This document shows positions 34,217 through 46,074 of a stretch of DNA of 64,000 nt, in pieces. The stretch's first letter is position 1. Every line of letters begins with the position of its first letter. The DNA is taken from assembly GCA_027924585.1 (NCBI GenBank), contig BSBM01000299.1, positions 30,294,501 through 30,358,500 on the forward strand, read 5' to 3'. Origin of the DNA: Larix kaempferi (taxonomy: Eukaryota > Streptophyta > Pinopsida > Pinales > Pinaceae). Position numbers and translations under genes: made by a program. The notes beneath the pieces are model-generated. The model ran no database searches. It was not told the DNA's origin and saw nothing but the letters and a program-made list of their open reading frames with translations.

Positions 34217-35709
34217 GAATTGAAACTAAAGAATAATAATAATTTATTAATTATTTTAATATTAAATCGACCATTTTATTCTTAGGTATAATGACTACTT
34301 CTATTTAACACCTATTTATACTCATTAAATGGTTAATCTTCTTTATTATTCTAAGCTTATGACCACTCCCCTCATGATAGTGTAATATTTAATTCTCACT
34401 TGAAATGTTGGGAAAGTTTCAAAACTTATGGGTAGTTTACTTCTAAAAAACGTCCTATGTTGGGAAAGGAAATTTCGAGAAATTTTGCAAGAAGCACACA
34501 CCCGTGAACTATTAAGAAACCTATTTACAACATTTTAGAATTATGACGAATCATAAAAGACATGTTTTAGTGAACAAAGTGGGTTAAGATCGAATTTCCA
34601 ATTCCTTTGATAATATTGCTTAACTCTGTGGATAATATTGATTCACCTTACCGCTATTCCTTTGTTGATTATTATTGTTAAAAAAGTGCATATAAATAAT
34701 GAGTTTTAAACACTTTCAATAGTGCACCCAAAATCATGTGATGTTATGGGACCAATTTAACAATTAGCGTATGCTCTTAGAGTAAAATCGATATACCTTT
34801 GAATATATCAATTTCACTAATTATGGTGATGTATTCACTCATATCTATCAACATTTGAAGGATATTCTTGAATATATCCGTGTCTTGAACAAAGTCCAGC
34901 TAAATGCCAAACCTATTCAACCATGCCCATGCAAGGTTCCACTCTTTCACACTTGGCTTTAGTGGTTACCATGAAATAAATGTTGGAAAGGAAGATAATC
35001 CAAATACTTCCTTTGTCATATAATGGGATTCCTACTACTACATAAGTAGGTCGTTTGGATTATACGTTCACATGTTTCTTTTTAGTTGCATCATCCTAAA
35101 CATTTTCAAGGATTTTATCTTAATTACTTTATTCCTGATGGGTTCCTATGATACCATGTTTAACAAATTATATGAATTCTATGAGCATGATATCACTTCT
35201 CAATGAACCCTAATAATTTATTGTTATACTTCCCCTTTTCAAGATTTTTTGAGTATGTCAAATCCATCATGAATTTACCTCTAATGATTAATGTAACACG
35301 AGTGTGCACGCTTCTATGTCACAATGGCTATTGTCAATTTTTTTTTATATATACTCATATCACCTCCTAACCAAAGTTATACAATTCGAATGGACAATCC
35401 CCTCAATAGTCTTACAATACTATCAAGGATAAGATTGCAGAAGCACCAATCTTGGTCTAGCCACATTGGGATAAAATCTTCCATCTTGACACAAATTCTT
35501 ACAAAATTCATGATTAACAACCTTATAGAAACCATATGATGATATTGTAGATCATCATATCTAGTTTGTGATCTAGAAGTTGAATGTTGAGAAGAATTAC
35601 ACCACCCCAAAGTGAATCTATTTCCATGGTTTATGTTATATATAACTATTTCTATTTTGTTTTGGCGCAATATTTCCACTTTTATGTTGATATTTAGGTC
35701 TTGACAGTA
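34217..35709. other. AT-rich stretch without clear gene
   Basis: No convincing domain. A short plus-strand phrase near 34820-34920 (HIYQHLKDILEYIRVLNKVQ) could be a worn Gypsy RT fragment, but it is too weak to call. Confidence 0.35.
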
Positions 35710-36875
35710 CTACAAGGAAAATGACCTATAGAGGAGGTTATAGTGGAGGTTTTTAGTGTTATAAGATTGGTCAAAATTGTCAAAAAAAACTCCGCTACAA
35801 CCTCCGCCAATGGTACCAAATTTTTTGGTGGAGATTTTTACGAAAATCATCCATATATTTAATCAACGATGTAACATTTCGCAACATTGGAAAATGCAGT
35901 ATAATAAGAAACTTGAATTTATTATATATGAATAAGAGTCCCCTTTTCATACAAATTGGGACAACATAAAGGTCCACAATAATCAAAATGTCAACATGCA
36001 TATAATTGTTACACTTATTGGTAACCCATTGTCTTTTAATTGGGACACTATGTCCAATACATTATACAAAATGTTTAATTTTCACAGACAATTATTTCAA
36101 AATATACAATAGCTTGCATTAACATTCAAATATATTGATCATCATTCTTAGTTGGAACTATTGTTAGTGCTCAATCCACTTGCATGACTTGGATTATTTG
36201 GCTGAATGTTTTGTTGATTGCCTTGATTGTTTTCCTCATCTTCAACTTCCATCTACAAAGATAAAAATAAAGTGTAATGAGTGTATCTACATTGGTGGTA
36301 ATAATGAAAATTAAAATAGATAATATATATGAATGTAAATTGAAAAGCGATGTACCATAGAAAGAATTGAGTCATGAATGAAAGAAATTATTTCAAAACC
36401 AAATCTGATTCCTTCTCTCAACAACTCTTCTATTGGCTCCACTCCATACTTTGTTCCCTGCAAGTTTTATACCCCATAACAAATCATAGATTTAATAGAA
36501 AAGATTTTTGTTCTATTAATTATAAAATGAGAGAAGTAAAACAACATTTCTTTTTTTTACAGAAACGGGTGACAAGCTTTATATTAAAAAAAGAGACAGT
36601 CGTACAAAATAGATAGGGAGACTGTGCCCAAAATTGAGGTCTTTCCAAACAAGCACCTCTCATACAGTCTTAGAATGTCATACATAGTTACTGATCTTTG
36701 AAAATAGAGAGAACTAAGAGACTGCCATATATGTCGTATACAAAGGAAATGCATAGAAAATACATAACAAGAGAGACTACATAACTTCATCTTAGAGAAC
36801 CTGAGACTAGAGCAGAAATCATTTGTCATTAAGGTGGTGGAATTTATCCTTGCATCCTGCTGCTTGGCCCGCGTT

Positions 36876-37841
36876 TTATTCTTCCAGGCCTAGAATCACT
36901 GAGGGGCTATTGCGATTGCTAGTTCTGATGCAGTCCACCTTGGCCTCAACAATCCTTAGGCAACTGTGCAGAGACTCAATTTTACCCACCAACCCATCAT
37001 AATACTCCTTCATTTTATTGGTATTGTTCCTGGCGTCAGAATTTGAAATTTGGACAAAGGTGGCGAGATGGGAGATGGGCTTCTTCATGTCGTTGTTCTC
37101 TCCACGCAGCCAATGGACCTGGGATTCAATTTCCTACAGATGCGAGAGCACCCCAGGCGAAGGACTGTCGGGTCACCGAGGGGATTCCAGGTTCACTATT
37201 CCCCCATTGTCCCCCATCATATTCGACCAATTGTTTCCACTGCTCGGATCCCCAGGGCTACCCCGAACGTTGTGCAGCACACCACCCTGGTTTTGGCAGG
37301 ATACAACGCCGAGGGGTCTCCAATTCCTACCCATGTCGTGTTCAGAATCGCTATGAACAACATTCCCAGAGTTCCTGAAGCTTTGACCTTGGCTAGCGTA
37401 CTGAGAAGTCTAGCCTCTACTGGGCTTGTCGCTGGAATTCCCACGGCAGACATAATTCACCTGGAAATTGAGCGAGCCCTGAACCTCATTACCACCATTT
37501 CCACTCCCCTGAACTGCCTCCAGAGTAGAGAGATACCTCTTCATACCAACACCTCTAGAATTCACCTGAATTTGCTTCCTGCAACGACGGCACTGCAACA
37601 CAAGGAGGTAGAAGCTAGCATTAGCACCAGCATTACCACAATCCATTCTGACCCTAATGCAACCTATCCCACAGATAACACAGAGAGGAATGTTCTGGAT
37701 GCTCGAGTCCTCAGTCTTCTCCAAGATATAGTCATTGGATCCTTTGTCACTTGCAAGCATTAAATTCCCGCATGTGGGACAGGTGGATACAGGCTGAGAG
37801 CGCCGTCGAAAAGGACAAGAAATTGCGTGAGGAGATCCCAA
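36876..37841 (-). pseudogene. Cys-rich and coiled-coil-like frame at the LINE 3' end
   Basis: One minus-strand frame stays open from 37841 to 36876 apart from a few stops (37410 and two near 37160-37130). It reads a Cys-rich start (CPTCGN, CVICGIGCIRVRMDC, CRRCRKQ), a Ser/Asn/Gly/Gln-rich middle, and a helical end (MKEYYDGLVGKIESLHS). This lies downstream of RNase H, where other L1 copies have only a short 3' tail. I do not recognise the product. It may be transduced flanking sequence or an extra LINE ORF. Confidence 0.35.
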
Positions 37842-37932
37842 GTGGATTCAGAGGTTGACTACCTTGCATGGGGCTAACCCAAAGTTAAGGAGGGTGTTTG
37901 TAGATCTAGGGAAACACCACCCCAAGAGGTTG

Positions 37933-38338
37933 CTAAGGGACCCAAATGATCTCATGTTGTTGTCCATTCTTCACAACAATACCACAGTTTAACCCAGCTT
38001 CATTATTCGCCATAGCGTCTGCTTGTTTATTATTAGTCCTTAACACATGGAAAAGAGAGATGGAGATAAAACCCTTTATTGCATGGATGAAGTGGAAATG
38101 GAACTTGGAGGTAGATTTGCGATGTTTATTGGCTAAGGCCCTAGCCTCCTTAATAACCAGGAGGGAGTCTCCAATGGCCACCAGATCTTGGACATTGTTT
38201 TCCTTGGCGACGTCAATACCCTTTATCAAGGAAATCCATTCAGCATCATTGTTCATCGTTCGTCCAATTCCCCAGGAAAAGTCAGTCATTTTGTTTCCGT
38301 TGGAGTCCAGAAGGACTCCCCCCACACCTGCCAACCCA
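37933..38338 (-). pseudogene. RNase H domain of truncated LINE
   Basis: Minus-strand reading from the truncation point: GLAGVGGVLLDSNGNK, then NDAEWISLIKGIDVAKEN, GDSLLVIKEARAL and LRTNNKQADAMAN, ending at a stop near 37933. The E (DAEW), D (GDS) and final D (QADAMAN) are present. The first catalytic D lies upstream of the truncation and is lost. Confidence 0.8.
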
Positions 38339-39340
38339 GAGAGAAGTAAAACAACATAGATACTTACAAATTCCACAATTAATTTTTGATACACCAACAC
38401 ATAGTCACAAACCATACTTAACCCAATCTCAATTGATTCTTTTGATGGCTCTTCTTTGTATGTTAGCACCTGTTTGAAGAGATTCAAGGATGGTTGGTAT
38501 AAAGATCACAACCAATATGAAATCTTAATTTGTTATCAGGAAATCATAGTTACTCACAAACTTTGCTATCAACCCTTTTTTTCCTCGTCATCCCATCTTA
38601 TGTGCTGAATGGGTTCCATTTTGTTTTATTTTCTACAACAAAACAATTGAAAATTAATATTTAATGCTAAATTAATTAATTATATGTACATAATAGAAAA
38701 ATTCAATAATTACATACATTTGAAGCATGTTGTTGTTGAGATGCCTCTTCCTGCGATGCAATTGTGTCCATTTCTTTGACCATCTCCTTGTACACTTTTC
38801 TAGATATCTCTACTGACATATTTCGGATATCACCTCATTCATACTTTGAGATTTTCATAAAGGATTCCTGAAAATTTAAAATGACATTAAACTATTTTTA
38901 TATTGATATGAAAAGAAAATATAGCATAATTAATATTAACAAAGGAATACTTTGTGGTAGTAGATACATAATCTATAAAATCATGTTTAGGAATATTTAA
39001 TTTTCCTTCGAAAAAAACGTAAATTTTATTTCATCTGAAGATTTTTTTTTTTACATTCTATAGAATACATGTTTCCATGTATTTTGTGACTCTCCCATGA
39101 GTCTTTTCAGTCCAAAAAATATTGCAGGATACAAAAAAAAATTGAGTCTATTGACTTGATTGGTCTTGATTCCCTTCAATAATGTCAAAGTAGGGACTAC
39201 CATAATTACAAAATATTTAAACTGTAGCTATTAAAGTAGGAGCATCATGCATAATATAAGCCGAAAGAAGAGCTAATGACATATCAAAAAAACAATGAAC
39301 TCTAACATACAACATATAACACAATTTAGAAATTGATCGA

Positions 39341-41467
39341 ACAAATCCAGAGGGAGGGAGGGAGAAGGATGGCAACTGGTGTGGGTTAACTAGGGTGTTT
39401 CCCTTCTCAAGTAATCCAAGGTTTTACTCAGCGTTTTAACTCTATCCTTCTAAGTAACTTTATAAAATATGGCAGTTTATGGAGACATTGTGGATTATTC
39501 TGTCGATCCTTTAGAGGGAGAGTCGATTTTCACGAATCTAGAGGAATTCTGATGGAGGGTACAGGTTTGAAAACCAGGGCGGTGGATGGGCCTAAGGACG
39601 AGAGGGTAACACCTATTTTTCTTCCCTATTTTCGGTAGGAAACTGGCATTTCTTGGACTTCTTTGGAGGGTGGGAAACTCTTGACTTGGCTCAGAGCTGG
39701 GCTCGAGGCTCCTGGTGTTTTGGCCCGGGGTCATCAGTGAGGCCACCTTGGTAGTTTTCCAAACTTTGAAACTGGTGTAGCTCCCTCTTCGTAGCTGTTT
39801 GCATTCATAGATCCTCATCTCTAGGTGATTCAGAGCCCTCTGCATGGAATGTTCTTTCCAAAACCCAACATTGATGATGAAGGATTTAGGGTTCCCCTTT
39901 GGCCATCGTTAGGGCTGAGAGATGCGCATGATTGTGAGGGCATTTATTCTCTGCCCCCTTTGTTAGAGGCCTGCCTTGACCTGCACGAGGTTTCATAAGT
40001 ATTTGATAAAGCTGAGCCGATAGTATCTTCAATGGTTAAGAATCTAGAGGATATCATCCAGGAGGCAAGGTTAAATATGGGGTCTGGTGGGAAATCTGGG
40101 AGAGAAAAGAAGCATAAGTAGTGTATGAAGGGTGGAAAGGATATTAAGATGGTGCTAGGGGTGGACATTTGGGTCACTCAAGAGGTGGAAATGACAAAGA
40201 TGGAGGTGGTAGGAAGGGCGTGGGGACATCGTTTTGACTTCAGAACTTTAAAGGATTGGGTGGATCGAAATTGGGTACCAAACCTTGGCTATGTTCAAAC
40301 TATCCGCACCTTGGTTCGTGGCTGGTTTATTTTCATTTTTTAGAAGGAAGAGGATGCAAGGAGGGATCTCCAAAACAATTGGAGTATTGACTCAACCCCA
40401 GTCACATTGAAGAATTGGACCCCTCTATTTGATGCTAGCAATGAACGTCTTGATGTAGCCCCAACCTCGGTGTGGATTCTGGGATTACCAATGGAATTTT
40501 GGACTAATGAAGGCTTTAGGGATATTGGGAAGGCATTGGGGGGTTTCTGGAGGTGGAAATTTATTTTCTACAATCAGGGGATATGTTAGTGGAAACAATT
40601 ATTGTGTCATTGGATCTTCGGGGAGGCCTGGTGGAGGAGCTAGAATTTGTCTCGGGAGAGGGGATTTTTCATCTGAAGTTGGACTATGAAGGGATTCCCT
40701 TTCCCTGCCGAAGATGCCACCAATATAGAAATTTTATAAATCAATGTCAGCTCCCTCTTCAAACTCTCCCAGGGAACAAATGTGGGGGTCCAACTAAAAG
40801 GAGAATTGAGAAGTAAATAGGGGTTTCTTAGGAGGATGTGGCTTTTAAGCAAGGGAAATTTGGGGAGGAAAACCAATTAAATGGATCTTAAAAAGACAAT
40901 TCTAGGGAAGAAAAGGACCCTTCCTCTCTTGAACCTATATTCGAAAATACAACGTTGATGTATCCGGAAAATCCACCTCCTGGATTGTATGTGACAGGCT
41001 CTAAGGAAACATCGGGACTGGCTCCAGATTGCATGGCGTGCATAGCACAGGGTATGACAAATTCTTCTCTTCCACCTTTAAATTTTCTTATAAAATCATT
41101 GAATTTATTAGGGAAATACTGGGAGGGGGATGTGCATTCAAATGTTCATACACTTGGTCTGTGTGTTTCAACTGCTCATGTTGTGCTAAGCCTAGGTAGT
41201 TTGGGGGGGGGATCCAAAGGGGAACACTTTTTCAAAGGTTTCAACTGATTTTGAATCCTCTTTGGATTCATAGGAAGATTCCATTTGCTACCAGCTCAGT
41301 TCCAGGGAGGTGCCAACCTTGGAGGACTCTTCCAAAGGGTCTTTGGGACTGGGGTTGAACCCAATGGCTGGGGGGTGCAGGAGGGGTAGACGTTCTCATC
41401 TGTCTAAAGCTCAGGATCAGGATCGATTGGACATGGATGCAGGAAAAAAATTATTAATTGATGGTGT
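39341..41467 (+). pseudogene. LINE ORF1 (DUF4283-type nucleic-acid-binding protein)
   Basis: The plus strand reads a plant L1 ORF1: MEVVGRAWGHRF near 40200, WTPLFDASNERLDVAP and GLPMEFWTNEGF near 40420-40510, DYEGIPFPCRRC near 40690, then a knuckle CRRCHQYRNFINQC in which the expected His is Asn. Frameshifts (about 40340 and 40580) and stops break it. ORF1 protein binds LINE RNA. Sequence from about 39341 to 39850 is assigned by position only. The frame is cut at 41467 by the D1 LTR. Confidence 0.7.
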
Positions 41468-41860
41468 TGTTAGGAAAATTACTCTTATAACAGGGGAAAT
41501 ACTACCAACGTACTGGGGTTATTAGATGAACATATAAAGCTTTGCAACATTATTATTAAGCAAATAGAGTTAGGGTTAGGATAAATGTATACCTTATTTA
41601 TGAAGGTTGATCCAATATTTTCTCTCTTTCTTCTCCACTGCAACGACCTGCAAAACAAACATAAAACCTTCCTCAAACCAGTTTGACCACAAATAAGATA
41701 TTGATTATAATAAGACAACATAACATCAACTTGTAATCAAAATACAATAGATATAAACAAATCTATGGGAAGGGAAGAATGTCCAAATCTTTATTGACAA
41801 ATGCAAAAAATACATAGGATATACATGTCCTGCACCGGCACCATCATAACCAGACCCTGG
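41468..41860 (-). repeat. D1 3' LTR, left part
   Basis: Begins TGTTAGGAAAA and aligns with 62622-63017 of the LTR at the right end of the window. Cut at 41860 by element E. Confidence 0.8.
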
Positions 41861-42852
41861 TGTTGTAGAAATTTCTCCCTACGGATAGGTAGAAACTCTC
41901 TTAGGTTAAAGTAGACTTTAACTGACTCTAAACTAAGACAAAAAGATAACAAATGCTACCTTGAATTCCTAGATCTAAACAAACATCTCAAGACTATATT
42001 GCTAAAAGAAATGGAAGAGATCTAACTGACCTTCGATTCAATTGCTCGTCCTAATGGTCGCTCCAATCTCCAAGTCCTCGTGAATGAACCTGTCAGAATG
42101 AAACCAAGGTATAAGCAATATACAATCTTCTAGCAATCTTGAAACATATGTTAGAATCTAAATCTATAGCAAAAACAAATCATATGATTGAAACAAGAAC
42201 AACATACATGATTTGGGAAACAAGACAAGTTATGTTTTATTACCAACTTGAAGTCACTTACAATGATTGCTTGATGTCCAAGCCAACTCCCAGCTCTAAG
42301 TGCTTTCTCCTCTAACTATCTCCACAAAGATTCAAGATCATAGGTTTGATGTCTCCAAGAGTCCCCCCTTTGGCTCATGGAAGGCCTCTCTCTTATAGCA
42401 TGTGGGAAGGTTAACCAACAAGAGAGAAGTGTGGATCTATGGAGTGTTTAGTGGATCAGGCCAGCTAAACAGAGAGGGGAGTTGAGATCGAATCAGAGGT
42501 GGCAATACCAATGATATCTCTCGAAAGTCAAGATCCCAAAATCCAAGGCAAAAGGTTAATTTTGGACTACCGCGCCCCTACCACTGAGCATAACACAGTA
42601 GTACCGCGCCCCAGAGAAGGAGAAACACGCGGTAGTGCTGACTACTGCACCCCTGTAGATGTGCAGGGAGTGGTAGTGCTCACAAACAAGGCTAAGTTGG
42701 GTTGGCAGATGGCAGAAAAGGGTTTTGCTTTCAGTGTTCAGTCAGTGTTTTTCACTCTGAATGTTCAGATGATCTTTAAGGGAAACTGTTGTTTAGGTCG
42801 CTAGTGCAAGGATGCGACACTAATACATAATGTGTAATATTGAGGTATAACA
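41861..42852 (-). repeat. 3' LTR of element E
   Basis: Plus-strand edges TGTTGTAGAAA and GGTATAACA. A minus-strand TATA (CTATAAGAG) is at about 42391-42398. It contains paired GGGGCGCGGTA motifs near 42570-42620 on the minus strand. Confidence 0.9.
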
Positions 42853-42868
42853 GATGCCCCCTAAAGTG
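42853..42868 (-). promoter_or_regulatory. Polypurine tract of element E
   Basis: The minus strand reads CACTTTAGGGGGCATC directly before the 3' LTR. The same CACA-TTAGGGGG type occurs at 51150 and 63575. Confidence 0.8.
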
Positions 42869-44040
42869 TGAGGTCAGAAGAGACTGATGGCCGAAAGAAT
42901 TTACAAATATGGTGCGGAGATAGCATCGAGGGGAGCAACAAGGAGCTGAAACAGAAACAAAATGTCAGATATACTACCGAGGCGGGCATTCCCATGTTCG
43001 GAAACAATTGACTCAAAGCATGGCTGCCGACCAATACATTGTAGATCCATGAGTACTGAGATGATATAGAGTGTAGACATATTATGGCTACTATGAACAA
43101 GAGTAGATCCATGAGACAGTGATGACACAACCACGACCAATACATAAGTGGATCTGTGTGACAATACAGAAAAATCTCCATTGCAACCTGGACGTAATCA
43201 AAATACAAAAGGGTGTCTAGGGTCTTCTACCTGATCGAAAACGATACGAATCTAGCCATGTGATTACAAGGTGTTGAAGTCGAACATGGTAGAAACCATT
43301 TGATTACCGGTCAATAATGTGAACCGTTAACAAATGCAAGGGAAATCACCAATGATGACAATGATCCCCAAGGTATCTATAGTACATCTCAACGAAATGT
43401 GAATAAACGAGTTGATGTCGAGCATTCGAGAGATCGTTCGATCGGAGGTCAATGATGTAAACCTACTGTCGAACACGAGGAAACCTGCCATTGAGGCATG
43501 CAGGTACCAAGGTACTAGTGGTTGATTCCTAAGTCCGATTCCTGGATAGTGATTTGGTGTCGACAGGAATAGACTCATCGAAGGTGGGCCATAATGATTC
43601 CCACATCATCGACACGAAATCGGAACAAAAGATAGTATGGACCGATGAAACAATAGAATATGTACTGACACAAAGGGAAGGTTTGACATGAAGTGTAGGT
43701 GGACTCAAGGTAATAACCCTTTGAACATATAATGGCATGAAACAGAGCTTGGTAGCAGGGACTACTTGAACAGACAGAACCACAGGAAGTGTGAACTCAT
43801 AGCAATATTGAGGACGCATGATCATAATGATGACACTATCAACAAGATTGACTACCCAAAATAGACAAGGTGAGGATGCATGCCATGTTCAAAGGTGATG
43901 ACTCACAAGCTGCCAACAAGGTAAACTTGACTCATTTTCCCATTTTCCCCCGATATGATGGACGAGTACCTCTTTGTTGTTTTACGAACTTGAGGAGTGT
44001 AACAGATGCTCGGTATAGCTCATCTCATAGATGAGTCCAA
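42869..44040 (-). other. Element E 3' untranslated region
   Basis: Non-coding. It shares blocks with the D1 3' region at 51166-52270 (for example around GATGTGAACC and CCCAAGGTA). No domain seen. Confidence 0.65.
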
Positions 44041-46060
44041 TCTCACATGTTTTTAAAACCTGAGAAAGGAGGCGTTCATCCCAAAGTGGGCCCTTCGATG
44101 TTGAATTTTAACGAGTCCAAGGAAGGAAAACTCAGTCGTCATTTCATGTTTAGAGAGTCTGAAAAGAACTAAAGAAGACTCCAATGGTCCTTTTTCGTAA
44201 AGTTAGCCTCATCGCCCGAAAAAGGGTAAAACCATGCGGGAGAGGACTCTTCCAGTCATGATTGGCTGGAGTATTCCTTTTTCGTAAATAATGCTTCCTG
44301 GTCCGAAAAAGGGGTAAACTATCACCAGAAAGACGATCATTCAAATGCTTTTACAAGCGTGAAAGCATCAAGTTTGCTTGGAAATCTTTTCCTATTTAGG
44401 GAGTTTGAAAAGAGCTTAAAGAGGACTCCATGTACAACTTTGTCATGGTTGATGACCGAGTACGACAAAGAAAAAGTAAACTCGGCACAGTTCCTTTTCC
44501 GTAAATAGTCTAGCGAGGCCGGATAAAGTGATAAACCTATACTCGTTAGACACACCTTTTTACCCCAATTGTTTAACGTGCACGATAATGGTATCAAAAG
44601 CACTCAGAATCTTTTTCATGTTTGGATCTAGACCACGAAAAAGGAAAAAGTAAGCTCAAACCACTTTTCATGTTTTAACCAGAGCACGAAAAAAGTGAAA
44701 AGTAAGCTCAAACACCATATTACTGTTTTAACGAGCTTGAAGATAGGTTGGAAGAATGTTCATGATGTCTGCTTCATTTTTTAACGAGCTTGTAACAGAA
44801 AATGAACTATGCTTAGGATAATTTTCATGGTTTAATGAGCTCGAAACCTAAAAAGGAAAGTATGCTCGAAAATGTTCCCAATGGTGAACTTCTTGCCATC
44901 ATGAAATCCAAAGGTTGGTACATGCCCCCAGCATGATTGCTAGAAGCAAGTGACTTAGCTCCAACGTGGTGTGGAGAGGTGATCGAGTTGACTTCAATGT
45001 AACTTCCAGAGGTTGAAGACATGCCCCCAAGCTTCATTTCATTCACCTAAGGTATAGGCGAGTGAAAAGAAGGTTCAGGTACTAAGTCTATGAGGAGACT
45101 CGACTCAAAGGGAAAGGATATGTTTCATTTTTTAACGATCTTGACACAGGAGTAGAACTTTTCTCAGACTACTGGTTTCATTTTTTAATGAGCTTGAAGC
45201 CGATGGTAAACTCTGCTCATGGTTAAGGCCCATTGATGGGTTCCCTCCCAACATGATTACCAGAGGTTGGTAAATGCCCCCAGCATGATTGCTAATGCCT
45301 AAACATGCCCCCCAAGCTTTGTTTCGTCTGACTACTCTTCTTCCTTACCCAAAAATCGAAGCTACTAATCTGAATGTGTTCACCAGGGTGGTAGGGAGAA
45401 CTAGGACTAAGTGACCCAGGTAGATGAAATGAAGGTTCAAATCCTAACTCTAGCGAGAGACTCGAACAAATGTAAGGGTGATCTTTTTCATTTTTAACAC
45501 AAGCTTGAAATAGACAATAACAATGCTTGAAAGGGTCCTTTTTTATTTTTTAACGAGCTTAAAACAGAAAGAAATTATGCTCGAAGGTAGTTTCATTTTT
45601 ACGCAAGCTTGAAACTGAAGGTAAACTATGATTGGGATTGGTTTCATTTTTACACAAGCTCGAAACCAATGGTAAACTGTGCTTGAGGGTCGGTTTCATT
45701 TTTTAACGAGCTTGAAACAAAGAATAAACTATGCTCGTAGTGGATTTCATTTTTACACAAGCTTGAAACTGAAAGTAAACTATGCTTGTAGGAACCTATT
45801 TCATTTTTTAATGAGCTTGACACAGAAAGGGAACTATGCTCATGGTGACATGTTTCATTTTTTAATGAGCTTGACACATAAAGGGAACTCTGCTCAAAAT
45901 GATGGTTGGTTTCATTTTTACACAAGCTTAAAACCAAAAGTAAACTATGCTTGAAATGATGGTTGGTTTCATTTTTACACAAGCTTAAAACCAAAAGTAA
46001 AAAATGCTTGAGGAAATGGTTTCATTTTTTAACGAGCTTGACACCGGAATAGAACTTTGC
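44041..46060 (-). repeat. Minisatellite of element E, unit about 52 bp
   Basis: About 17 units, each with TTTCATTTTT, then AACGAGCTTG or ACACAAGCTTG, then a stretch ending AAACTATGCTC. They are dense at 45488-46060 and more scattered at 44600-45230. A left block (44150-44540) has a second motif, CCTTTTTCGTAAA. Open frames across it simply translate the repeat. It lies directly after protease on the minus strand, where RT should be. Confidence 0.88.
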
Positions 46061-46074
46061 TCCAACGCCTCCCC

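Larger units (their letters stand above)
36548..38338 (-). mobile_element. 5'-truncated LINE with 19-bp TSD
   Basis: A perfect duplication, GAGAGAAGTAAAACAACAT, lies at 36529-36547 and 38339-38357. A short A-rich tail (minus strand) lies at the left end. The 5' end is truncated inside RNase H. The insertion split a roughly 100-nt intron of the surrounding gene. Confidence 0.88.
36148..38867 (-). pseudogene. Five-exon gene remnant in the CACTA-like element
   Basis: Minus-strand exons, all phase 0 with GT-AG borders, are 38867-38718 (150 nt), 38632-38558 (75 nt), 38469-38368 (102 nt), 36457-36356 (102 nt) and 36252-36148 (105 nt with TAA). The joined frame has only two stops, both TGA (exon 1 codon 11, exon 2 codon 15). 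Exon 1 contains RKVYKEMVKEMDTIASQEEA, and the last exon is Asn/Gln-rich. The two 102-nt exons encode similar 34-residue segments (YKEEPSKESIEIG and YGVEPIEELLREG), suggesting exon duplication. The 5' exons are missing. It resembles the C-terminal part of CACTA-encoded proteins, but a host gene remnant is possible. Confidence 0.55.
35711..39340 (-). mobile_element. CACTA (En/Spm)-like DNA transposon remnant
   Basis: The left edge reads TACTACAAGGAAAATGACC, one base off the common CACTACAAG terminus. It is followed by short inverted GGAGG/CCTCC subterminal motifs (about 35730-35830), as in plant CACTA elements. The gene inside reads towards this end. No right terminus was found; the right side is replaced by LINE ORF1 sequence. 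A LINE sits at 36548-38338. Identification rests on the terminus and gene layout, so it is moderate. Confidence 0.5.

Noticed and set aside
34820-34930. Gypsy RT fragment on the plus strand
   Set aside because: Only about 30 residues resemble an RT thumb segment; flanks carry nothing supporting it.
37050-37763. Plus-strand 237-codon open frame
   Set aside because: The opposite strand has a more protein-like frame (CxxC pairs, Ser/Gly/Asn-rich linker) consistent with the LINE orientation; the plus frame looks like its mirror.
45650-45994. 114-codon repetitive protein frame
   Set aside because: It only translates the minisatellite; the unit of about 52 bp does not preserve frame along the array.
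44041-46060. CRISPR-like array
   Set aside because: Units are contiguous degenerate tandem repeats without unique spacers, in a plant retrotransposon.
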